Shown here: positions 53,879-61,570 of the stretch, piece by piece
Layout of the letters: the number at the start of each line of letters is the position of its first letter
Position numbering within the stretch: position 1 is the stretch's first letter
Origin: Streptomyces dysideae
Lineage (GTDB): Bacteria; Actinomycetota; Actinomycetes; Streptomycetales; Streptomycetaceae
Assembly (NCBI RefSeq): GCF_001514305.1
Contig: NZ_KQ949076.1
Span: 602,140-666,139 of the forward strand
Length of the DNA stretch: 64,000 bases
Direction: 5' to 3'
Notes under the pieces: model-generated
The model's input: only the letters and a program-made list of their open reading frames with translations
Database searches by the model: none
What the model was told of the DNA's origin: nothing
Made by a program: the position numbers and the translations under genes

Positions 53879-54883
53879 ATGCCTCTCGTGTATCACCCGG
53901 CCGGCCACGACGACGACCTACGCGTGGCCTTGGAAGAGCTAGAGGCAGGCCGCTGGCGAACGACCGGGAAGCTGCTCCTGGATACGGGCGCGCACTGGGC
54001 ACTGCGGACATCGCGCACCCAAGTGTTGGCCGTGGCGGCAGCTCGGTCGGATGTGGTCAACGTTTGGCTCGACGAAGAGCCCGGAAACTACAACGCGCAG
54101 CTGATGAGTGCTCGCGTCGCCGTTGAGCGGGCGCTACGCGCACACCGCCAAGGGCATCCGGCGACCTTGGAATTCGAGTTCAGGGCCCGGCGTGAGGTGC
54201 TGCTGGCGGCTCGTCACGCGCCGCAGGATCCCGTGCCGTGGGTCTGCCTTGTGGCGTTGGCGCAGATCGACACCCGGCAACTGCGTCATGAGCACCGCTT
54301 GGCGCCGGCCGAGCCGATGCTGCCGAGCGGACCCTGGGGGTTGCTTTACGAGGTCAACCAGCGTGATCCATACAACCGCGAGGCTTACCACCGTGTGCTG
54401 CAGTTCCTGCTCGCACTTGACGGGCCCCAAGCCGCCTCCTTGGCTGCGGTCTTCGACTTCGGGCGATGGGTGGCATCACAGCGGCCGGTTGGGTCTCCGC
54501 TATTGCTTCTGCCCGCGTACGCGCAGATCGAGCAGCGACGCCGATCGCACGCCGATCCGTTGTGGCGGCGGCAGTGGGCGCACGAGTCGACGCTCGATTA
54601 CACGCTCAACGCCTTCCACGACTGGTTCCGCAAGACGTCCCCTGAGCAGTGTTCGGTCGCCGATCTGCACTGTCTCGCCTATGCGTTGTGGGCGGGACAT
54701 CAGTATCTGGAAGCCGCCGAGGTGTTCGCGGCGGTGGACCCGTACGCGGCTCGTGAGCCCTGGGCCTCGGTGCACGACGGAGCCGCAGGACCGGATCCCG
54801 GCGAAGCGCTACTGCTTCGAGCACGTGCCGAGTCCTTTTCCTACGCCCGCTCCCACGGGAGGCGCGCCGGTCCGCATCCGTAA
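53879..54883 (+). CDS. Helical repeat protein of unknown function
   Basis: A 334-residue protein, Ala/Arg/Leu-rich, with pairs of helices (LEELEAGRWRTTGKLLLDTG; VPWVCLVALAQIDTRQL; EAYHRVLQFLLALDG) that fit TPR-like repeats. No signal peptide, membrane segment or catalytic motif is visible. ATG at 53879 is chosen; the frame extends upstream to 53771. It stands before the permease-ligase operon on the same strand. Confidence 0.6.
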   Translation: MPLVYHPAGHDDDLRVALEELEAGRWRTTGKLLLDTGAHWALRTSRTQVLAVAAARSDVVNVWLDEEPGNYNAQLMSARVAVERALRAHRQGHPATLEFEFRARREVLLAARHAPQDPVPWVCLVALAQIDTRQLRHEHRLAPAEPMLPSGPWGLLYEVNQRDPYNREAYHRVLQFLLALDGPQAASLAAVFDFGRWVASQRPVGSPLLLLPAYAQIEQRRRSHADPLWRRQWAHESTLDYTLNAFHDWFRKTSPEQCSVADLHCLAYALWAGHQYLEAAEVFAAVDPYAAREPWASVHDGAAGPDPGEALLLRARAESFSYARSHGRRAGPHP

Positions 54884-54961
54884 GCGGCTTCCGGCTGCCC
54901 ACTCCTTCGGTTGGCATGAACCCGTCCATCTCCGCTTTCCCTCAATCTTGGAGGTTGTCCT

Positions 54962-56494
54962 GTGTCCCGTTTAAGCCACAGCCATCGCGCGGCGCCCCGG
55001 AAGGCCGATGACGCGTACTTGCGGGAGCTCGGCTACGAGCCGGTGCTGACCCGGCGCATGGGTCCGTTCGGGAACTTCGCGATCAGCTTCTCCGTCATCA
55101 GCGTCCTGTCCGGCTGCATGACGCTGTACGGGTTCGGCCTGAACACCGGCGGTCCGTCCGTGATGCTGTGGGGCTGGGTCGTCGTGGGCGCCATGGTGAT
55201 GTTCATCGGCGCCGGGCTGGCCGAAGTGACTTCCGCCTATCCGACCTCCGGCGCCCTGTACTACCAGGCGGAGCAGCTCGGCGGCCGGAAGTGGGGCTGG
55301 TACACAGGCTGGCTCAACCTGCTCGGCCTGCTCGGCGCGATCGCCGGCATCGACTACGGGGCCGCCCTGTTCACGGGGGCCTTCCTGAACCTGCAGTGGG
55401 GTTTCGAACCGACGCCCGGCAAGATCATGCTGATCTTCCTGTGCATCCTCGCCCTGCACCTCACGCTGAACCTGTTCGGAGTCCGGCTGGTCAGCATCCT
55501 CAACAGCATCAGCGTCTGGTGGCACCTGGCCGGCGTCACGGTGATCGTCGGCGCGCTGGCCATCGTGCCCTCCCACCACCAGTCCGCCGACTTCGTGTTC
55601 AGGGAGTTCGTCAACAACACCGGCTGGTCCAGCCCGTTGTACGTTTCGGTGCTCGGGCTGCTTCTGGCCCAGTACACCTTCTGCGGCTACGACGCCTCCG
55701 CGCACCTGTCGGAGGAGACCACGGACGCCCAGGTGTCTGCTTCCCGGGGGATCATCCACGCGATCGGCTGGTCGTGGCTAGCCGGGTTCGTGCTGCTGGC
55801 CGGGCTCACCTTCGCGATCCAGGACTACGCGGGCACCGTGGGCACAGCGACGGGGGTGCCACCGGCACAGATCTTCCTCGACGCCCTGGGCATGGCGGGG
55901 GCGAAGGCGCTGCTCCTGGTCGTGATCGTCGCTCAGCTGTTCTGCGGCAACGCAGAGACCGCCGCGGCCAGCCGGATGGTGTTCGCTTTCTCTCGGGATG
56001 GGGCGCTGCCGGGCTCACAGTTGTGGCGGCAGGTGGATCGTCGTACCGGCACCCCGCGCAAGGCGGTGATGCTGTCCGTGGTGTGCGCCGCGGTGCTGGC
56101 GCTGCCGAGTCTGTATAGCCCGGTTGCGTACGCGGCGATCACCAGCATCAACGTCATCGGTATCACCCCGGCGTACGCGATCCCGATCTTCCTGCGGGTC
56201 AAGAACCGGCACCGGTTCAAGCCCGGCCCGTGGAACCTGGGCAGCTGGGGCGTGATGGTGGGCACGATCGCCGTCATCTGGGTGGCGTTCGTGACCGTCC
56301 TGTTCTGTCTGCCCCAGACCCGCCCCGACGGCGGGGCTCTCGCCACGGTCGACACGTTCAACTACGCGCCGGTGGCTCTGCTCGTCGTGCTCGCGCTGGC
56401 GTGGGGGTGGTGGCACAAGCAGGGCAGCACGTACGAGGTGCCGGCCCAGAACTTCGACCGCTCGACGGGCGAGTACGAAGACGAGGTCGTGTGA
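54962..56494 (+). CDS. APC-superfamily amino acid/amine permease
   Basis: A 510-residue membrane protein with about 12 helices. The opening RRMGPFGNFAISFSVISVLSG and the Gly-rich AEVTSAYPTSGALYYQAE are typical of the GABA/choline/polyamine permease branch. A GGAGG site precedes GTG at 54962. Its stop overlaps the start of the glutamine-synthetase-like gene by one base (TGATG), so transport and ligation are coupled. It is probably an importer of an amine or amino acid. Confidence 0.87.
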   Translation: MSRLSHSHRAAPRKADDAYLRELGYEPVLTRRMGPFGNFAISFSVISVLSGCMTLYGFGLNTGGPSVMLWGWVVVGAMVMFIGAGLAEVTSAYPTSGALYYQAEQLGGRKWGWYTGWLNLLGLLGAIAGIDYGAALFTGAFLNLQWGFEPTPGKIMLIFLCILALHLTLNLFGVRLVSILNSISVWWHLAGVTVIVGALAIVPSHHQSADFVFREFVNNTGWSSPLYVSVLGLLLAQYTFCGYDASAHLSEETTDAQVSASRGIIHAIGWSWLAGFVLLAGLTFAIQDYAGTVGTATGVPPAQIFLDALGMAGAKALLLVVIVAQLFCGNAETAAASRMVFAFSRDGALPGSQLWRQVDRRTGTPRKAVMLSVVCAAVLALPSLYSPVAYAAITSINVIGITPAYAIPIFLRVKNRHRFKPGPWNLGSWGVMVGTIAVIWVAFVTVLFCLPQTRPDGGALATVDTFNYAPVALLVVLALAWGWWHKQGSTYEVPAQNFDRSTGEYEDEVV

Positions 56495-57918
56495 TGACCA
56501 CAACGAGCAACGGCACAGCCCCGCGCCTGGCCGTAGCGGCGGCTGCCGCATCGGGGGCACGCTCGGAGAAGGCCCTGTCCCTGACCGATCTGCGCAACCT
56601 CGTGAAGGGCGGCGCGATCGACACCGTGCTGCTGGCCGTTCCCGATCTGCAGGGGAGGCTGAAGGGAAAACGGTACGACGCCGACCACTTCCTCAAGCGC
56701 GTCGCGCATCACGGTGCCGAACTGTGCGCCTACGTCCTGGCCACTGACGCTGAGATGAGCCCGGCGGACGGCTTCGCGCTGACCTCGTGGGACAGCGGCT
56801 ACCAGGACCTGTCCGTTCAGCCGGCCCTCGGAACCCTGCGCGTGGTGCCGTGGCTGCCGCGCACCGCCATCGTCCTCGGCGACGCCGTACACCACGACGG
56901 AACGCCCATCGACGTCGCGCCCCGCCAGATCCTCCATCAGCAGCTGACCCGGCTGTCACGGCACGGCCTCCAGGCCAAGGCGGGAATCGAGACCGAGTTC
57001 ACCATCTACCAGGGAACGTACGCGGAAGCGGAACGGGCCGGGTACCAGGGCCTGCGGCCCGTGACGATGGACAATCTTGACTACGCCCTCGACCACGACC
57101 CCGCCTGCGACCGGTTCTTCCGCCGCCTGCAGCGGGCATTGGCCGGGGCGGGCATGCCCGTGGAGGCGATCAAGACCGAGGCCGGCCCCGGCCAGGTAGA
57201 GGTGACCTTCCCGTACGGACCCGCGCTCACCGCCTGCGACCGGCACCTACTGTTCAAGCACGCGGTGCGCACGCTGGGAACGCGCAGCGGACTGGCGCCC
57301 ACGTTCATGGCGGCCCCAGAGACCGGGTGGGCCAACGGCCTGCACCTGCACGTCTCACTGTGGTCGAAAGCCCTTAGCCAACTCCACGCCCCTGACAACG
57401 AATACGAGCTGTCGCAGATCGGACGGAACGCAATCGCGGGGCTGCTCGCAGGCTTGCCAGAGCTGGGCCCGTTCTATGCCCCGAACGTCAACTCCTACAA
57501 GCGATTCACGCCCGGCTCGTTCGCGCCGACCATGCTCCACTGGGGCCACGACAACCGCACGTGCGCTGTCCGCGTCGTCGGTCACGGAGAGGGCCTCCAT
57601 CTGGAAATCCGTGTGCCGGGCGCGGATGCCAACCCCTATTTGGCCCTGTCCGCGGTACTGGCGGCGATCGACTACGGCATCGAGCAGCAACTCGCCCTCG
57701 GCCCTGAAGCGGCCGGCAACGCCTACAGCGGGGGCGGCACCCCTGTGCCGCCCACCCTCGCTGACGCCCTGACCGCCTTCCAGGAAAGTGCCCTGGCCCG
57801 CAGCGCGTTCGGCACCGAAGTGGTCGAGCACTATGCCCATCTCGCCCGCTTGGAACTCGACCACCAGCAGCGCCTGGTCACCGATGCCGAGCGGCAGAGG
57901 TGGCTGGCCCGGGCCTGA
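56494..57918 (+). CDS. Glutamine-synthetase-family ligase (gamma-glutamylamine synthetase-like)
   Basis: A 474-residue GS-fold enzyme. KAGIETEFTIY carries metal-binding Glu, ETGWANGLHLHVSLW the NGxHxHxS motif, and HGEGLHLEIRVPGADANPYL the late ATP/substrate region with Arg. The early part VLLAVPDLQGRLKGKRY is typical of the PuuA/GlnA3-type group that joins glutamate to polyamines or other amines, rather than to ammonia. Paired with an APC permease, as in polyamine utilisation. The amine is unknown. Confidence 0.87.
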   Translation: MTTTSNGTAPRLAVAAAAASGARSEKALSLTDLRNLVKGGAIDTVLLAVPDLQGRLKGKRYDADHFLKRVAHHGAELCAYVLATDAEMSPADGFALTSWDSGYQDLSVQPALGTLRVVPWLPRTAIVLGDAVHHDGTPIDVAPRQILHQQLTRLSRHGLQAKAGIETEFTIYQGTYAEAERAGYQGLRPVTMDNLDYALDHDPACDRFFRRLQRALAGAGMPVEAIKTEAGPGQVEVTFPYGPALTACDRHLLFKHAVRTLGTRSGLAPTFMAAPETGWANGLHLHVSLWSKALSQLHAPDNEYELSQIGRNAIAGLLAGLPELGPFYAPNVNSYKRFTPGSFAPTMLHWGHDNRTCAVRVVGHGEGLHLEIRVPGADANPYLALSAVLAAIDYGIEQQLALGPEAAGNAYSGGGTPVPPTLADALTAFQESALARSAFGTEVVEHYAHLARLELDHQQRLVTDAERQRWLARA

Positions 57919-57956
57919 CCGTCAAGCCACCGCGAAGGAAAGGAACTGGAACTCCC

Positions 57957-58457
57957 GTGAGTGCACGACCGGCGCGCCCGCCCGCCACGTACCTCGATCT
58001 CACACCCGCTCAGGTTCGGATCGCCCAGAAAGTCGCGGAGGGCAAGAGCACCTATGCGATCGCATCCGACCTGACCATCACCGCCGGGACGATCAACGTG
58101 CAAATGAAGCACTGCGGTCAGAAGCTCGGGGTAAGCGGTCGGGCCGCCGTCGTCCACGCGTGCTACGTCACCGGGCAGCTCAAGCGTCCTGGGAAGGCAG
58201 CGTTCCCGGAGACGCTCTCGGACGCAGAGACGGAGACGTGGCGGATGATCGCCACCGGTGCGACCTCGAAGGACTACGCGGACCGTGCTCGTATCAGCCG
58301 CGACGAAGCCCTTCAGCGGATCAGAGCTCTCCGGCAGCGCGTCCGGGCGCACAACGACCCGCACCTGGTGACGCTCGGCTGGACGTACGGGGTCATCGAC
58401 GAGTCCCTCGTCGAGATGATCTCTGGCACGGTCCTTCGTGCCCTGGCCCCTGCATGA
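57957..58457 (+). CDS. Double LuxR-type HTH regulator, paralogue B
   Basis: A 166-residue protein, paralogue of the one at 47045: LTPAQVRIAQKVAEGKSTYA with LGVSGRAAVVHACY, second HTH LSDAETETWRMIATGATSKD, and the same ending HLVTLGWTYGVIDESL. GTG at 57957 is preceded by AAGGAAAGGAAC. It follows the GS-like gene by 38 bp, so it may be co-transcribed. An ATCAC-N5-GTGAT dyad follows at 58532, before the next operon. Confidence 0.75.
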   Translation: MSARPARPPATYLDLTPAQVRIAQKVAEGKSTYAIASDLTITAGTINVQMKHCGQKLGVSGRAAVVHACYVTGQLKRPGKAAFPETLSDAETETWRMIATGATSKDYADRARISRDEALQRIRALRQRVRAHNDPHLVTLGWTYGVIDESLVEMISGTVLRALAPA

Positions 58458-58531
58458 CCAGCTCAGACCGAGTTGTCAGTCCCCCGTGGCACACTCCCCA
58501 TCCCCACATGAACACCAAGAGCACCCAATTA

Positions 58532-58546
58532 ATCACTTTTTGTGAT
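58532..58546. promoter_or_regulatory. Dyad variant ATCAC-TTTTT-GTGAT
   Basis: Half-sites identical to the regional dyad, but a 5-base spacer. It lies 40 bp upstream of the first gene of the exporter operon (58586), in an AT-rich pocket that probably contains the promoter. Confidence 0.55.
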
Positions 58547-58585
58547 CGGACTGGGTGGCATGGCTAATGGAAGGGCGCACCAAAC

Positions 58586-59479
58586 GTGACCGATATGCCC
58601 AGTGCACTCCACCAGCTGGTGGAATCGGTGACCGACACCTACACCGTGGTTGCCGAACATCCCCGGCCCGGCGACATCAGACCATCACTCTGGGAGATCG
58701 ACGGACTCTGCGGCGAGCGTTGGTTCGCCAAGCAGCATGTCGGCCCGAAACTGCACCGGCGTGAGGTCGACGCGTATCTGAAGTGGACGGTCTCCCTGGG
58801 CGCCGACCGTGCGCCCGAGCTCATCGCTTCGAACTCGGAGACGCGAACCGTCCTGGTCACTGCAGTGCCCGGCCGCAGCCTGGACACGCTGCGGCTGCCG
58901 GCCGAGCAGGGGCGCAAGGCTTATGAGCAGGCCGGTGAACTCCTGGCCCGGCATCACACCGCGGCGGCGGACGAGCCGACCGCAGACGTGACCGAGGAGG
59001 CGTGGGACTCGACGGCTGCGAAGCTACTGGATGATGCTGCCTCCCACGTGCCGGAGCACGAGATCACGATGGTGCGTGCGCTCGTCAAGGAGACACCGCC
59101 GCGTCTGCCGCAGGTGGCGGCACACGGCGACTACATGCCCAAGAACTGGATGTGGGACGAGACCGAGCAACGGCTTCGGATCATCGACTTCGAGCGGGCG
59201 GAACTCCAGCCCGCTGCCCGCCGGGACTTCAGCCGCCTGCGCTACCGGATCCTTCTGCAGCGCCCCGACCTCCTTGCCGCCTTCCACTACGGATACGGCC
59301 GCCGGCTCACCGAAGAGGAGCTGGCGGCATGCCGGGCGTACGCGGCCTTGGATGCGCTCGACTCGCTGTCCTGGGGGATCACGCATCGCGACATCGGGCT
59401 CGTCGACGAGGCCCACACCATGCTGGAGAACCTGCGTCAGGAGAGCGGCACGCGCATGTGGGGCGGGTGGGGTTCGTGA
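58586..59479 (+). CDS. APH-fold phosphotransferase, first gene of the exporter operon
   Basis: A 297-residue kinase-fold protein. Catalytic loop AAHGDYMPKNWMWDE with HGD and N, metal-binding IIDFERAELQP. GTG at 58586 is used; the stop overlaps the methyltransferase start (GTGA at 59476). Together with the following genes it could modify a compound before export. Confidence 0.84.
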   Translation: MTDMPSALHQLVESVTDTYTVVAEHPRPGDIRPSLWEIDGLCGERWFAKQHVGPKLHRREVDAYLKWTVSLGADRAPELIASNSETRTVLVTAVPGRSLDTLRLPAEQGRKAYEQAGELLARHHTAAADEPTADVTEEAWDSTAAKLLDDAASHVPEHEITMVRALVKETPPRLPQVAAHGDYMPKNWMWDETEQRLRIIDFERAELQPAARRDFSRLRYRILLQRPDLLAAFHYGYGRRLTEEELAACRAYAALDALDSLSWGITHRDIGLVDEAHTMLENLRQESGTRMWGGWGS

Positions 59480-60276
59480 ACGCCTTTGCCGGAACTGCCT
59501 CTTACTACCGGCGCTTCCGCCCCGGCATCCCAGTCGACCTTGCCGTCCTCCTCGCCCACGAGGCACCCACGGCTTCTCCACGGCGTCTGCTGGACATCGG
59601 CACCGGCCCAGGGCTCGTTGCCAGCGCGCTCGCCCCGTACTTCGACGAGGTGATTGCGGTCGACTCCGACCAAGCGATGTGCGCCGAAGCTGAGGCCGTG
59701 CTCCGCCCCGCGCTCTCCGGCGGTCAGCGGTTGCAGATCCGGCACGCGCTGGCGGAGGACTTCGAACCGCCGGCGGGATGGCAGCCGCACCTCGTGACCT
59801 GTGGCCGTGTCCTTCACTGGCTCGACCGGCCTCGTTTCCTCGATCGACTGGCCGAGTACGTGGGCCCCGGCGGTGTGCTTGCGGTGTTCAGCGATCGCAG
59901 CCTGTGGACCGCCGAGAGTGCCTGGCAGCAAGCCGCGCGCGCCGTCGTCCAGAAGTTCCTCGGTGAGCGGCGGCGAGCGGGGGACGGCGTCTTCGGCCCG
60001 CCCGGGCCGCCGTACGAAGAAGTGCTGCGCGCTTCCGCCTTCGGCGAGGTCACCACCGCGACCATCCCCGTTCGCCGCGAATGGAGCATCGCCGAAGTCA
60101 TCGGCTACCTGTACTCGACTTCGTTCGCGGCCTCGCATCTGTTCGGCGACCGCCAGGATGCCTTCGAGACGGCACTCGCGAAGGCTCTGGTCCCCTTCGC
60201 GGAGGGCGGGTTCCTCGTGGAGGACAACACATTCACCGTCCTCACCGCGCGCCGTCCTTCCTCCATGGACCGGTGA
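59476..60276 (+). CDS. SAM-dependent methyltransferase 2
   Basis: A 266-residue class I methyltransferase. Motif I LLDIGTGPGLVASAL, motif II acidic AVDSDQAM, motif post-II VTCGRVLHWLDR, then VGPGGVLAVFSD. GTG at 59476 overlaps the previous stop. This layout fits UbiE/Ubie-like small-molecule methyltransferases. Confidence 0.87.
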   Translation: MNAFAGTASYYRRFRPGIPVDLAVLLAHEAPTASPRRLLDIGTGPGLVASALAPYFDEVIAVDSDQAMCAEAEAVLRPALSGGQRLQIRHALAEDFEPPAGWQPHLVTCGRVLHWLDRPRFLDRLAEYVGPGGVLAVFSDRSLWTAESAWQQAARAVVQKFLGERRRAGDGVFGPPGPPYEEVLRASAFGEVTTATIPVRREWSIAEVIGYLYSTSFAASHLFGDRQDAFETALAKALVPFAEGGFLVEDNTFTVLTARRPSSMDR

Positions 60277-60281
60277 CGGGT

Positions 60282-61328
60282 ATGAGCGAGGCGGACTGGG
60301 ATGCGGCTGTGACAGCTGACGTGCTGGAGGAGCGGTACGGGCTGGTCGTGGACGTGGTCGAGCCGGTGCACATGGGCACCGACACGATCAACCGGCGGGT
60401 CCTGACCGACGACGGAATACGGCTGTTCGTCAAGGAGTATCGGACGAACGCGGACCTGGAGGCAGCCCGCACCGCATGGGACATGTCGGAGTACTGCCGA
60501 GCTGCGCGCCTTCCCATCCCCCGCGTCTGGGACGACGCGGACGGCAACCTCATCACGATCGCGCAGGGCAGCGCCTGGGCCGTGGTCGACGAGGCGCCCG
60601 GCCGCGTGACCTCCTCGGCGATGACGGTGCCCCTCGCCCGACACATCGGCACGGTGATGGGACGCATGCACCGGGTGCTGGCCGCCTACCCGCTGCCGCA
60701 GCGCATGCAGCAGTCCCGCTGGCGGACGGGCACGGTCGAGGACGCGGTCGGCAAATGCGGCACCGTGATGGCCACGGCCCTGCAGCAGGGGCATGAAAGT
60801 CTCCAGCACCTACGGACCGACCTCGATCAGCGGCGGGAGGACCTACAGGATCACGTCCACCGGCTACGGAAGCACCTGCCCGACACGATGGTGGAGCAGG
60901 CACTGCACGCGGACCTCAGCCGCACCAACTTGATCGTCCTCGCTGATGCCGTCACCGGTGTCATCGGCTTCCGGGGCGCAACCGGCATACCGGCCTGGGA
61001 GCTGGGCCGGGCCGCGTTCGATCCGCGCACCGTGGCCACCAGTCCGGAATGGGACGCCTGCGCGCTGGCGATGGTGAGCGCCTACCACGCAGAGAACCCC
61101 AGCCTCCCCCTGGTGGAAGTACGGGCCTGCGCCCGGATCGCGTTGCTGTACATGCTGTTCAGCTTCTACGGCGCCGCCACCGCCGAATACGACCTTCCTC
61201 CCGAAGCGGAAGCCGACCTGAAGCAGCACTGGATCGAGCGGCAAACCGCCATCCGCCGCATGCTGAACAGCCTTTCCGACCTCGATGACGCGTTCGCCAG
61301 CCTCTCTACGGACGGAGGCTGTTCGTGA
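60282..61328 (+). CDS. APH-fold phosphotransferase with altered metal site
   Basis: A 348-residue protein. LHADLSRTNLIVLAD keeps HxD....N, but at the position of the metal Asp it reads GVIGFRGATG, lacking the Asp. It may be inactive or use another residue. ATG at 60282, 6 bp after the methyltransferase. The stop overlaps the small-protein start (GTGA at 61325). Confidence 0.75.
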   Translation: MSEADWDAAVTADVLEERYGLVVDVVEPVHMGTDTINRRVLTDDGIRLFVKEYRTNADLEAARTAWDMSEYCRAARLPIPRVWDDADGNLITIAQGSAWAVVDEAPGRVTSSAMTVPLARHIGTVMGRMHRVLAAYPLPQRMQQSRWRTGTVEDAVGKCGTVMATALQQGHESLQHLRTDLDQRREDLQDHVHRLRKHLPDTMVEQALHADLSRTNLIVLADAVTGVIGFRGATGIPAWELGRAAFDPRTVATSPEWDACALAMVSAYHAENPSLPLVEVRACARIALLYMLFSFYGAATAEYDLPPEAEADLKQHWIERQTAIRRMLNSLSDLDDAFASLSTDGGCS

Positions 61329-61570
61329 CAAACCAGCCGCCGCGCATCGCCGGAGCCATCGGCACCCTGCACGGAGTACGCAGCGCCCTGATCGCAGGCA
61401 CCGTTCTCCTGCTCCTTCCGGTCTTCGTCCTGGCGCTCTCCCCAGTGCGTTCCCTGCGCGCCCTTCCGGCGACCACGCCGAGTCCAGACGGCCAGGCCCC
61501 TGTCGTGACGGGCGGGCCGTCTGGTGCCAGCCCAAGTGCCCTGTGGCAGAAGGAAGGAGACAGGCCGTGA
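61325..61570 (+). CDS. Small single-helix membrane protein
   Basis: An 81-residue protein with one transmembrane segment (ALIAGTVLLLLPVFVLAL) and a Pro/Ser-rich tail. GTG start overlapping the upstream stop, and its own stop overlapping the ABC transporter start (GTGA at 61567), which supports that it is real. Possibly an export accessory or a secreted/anchored peptide; no precursor-peptide features are clear. Confidence 0.6.
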   Translation: MTNQPPRIAGAIGTLHGVRSALIAGTVLLLLPVFVLALSPVRSLRALPATTPSPDGQAPVVTGGPSGASPSALWQKEGDRP

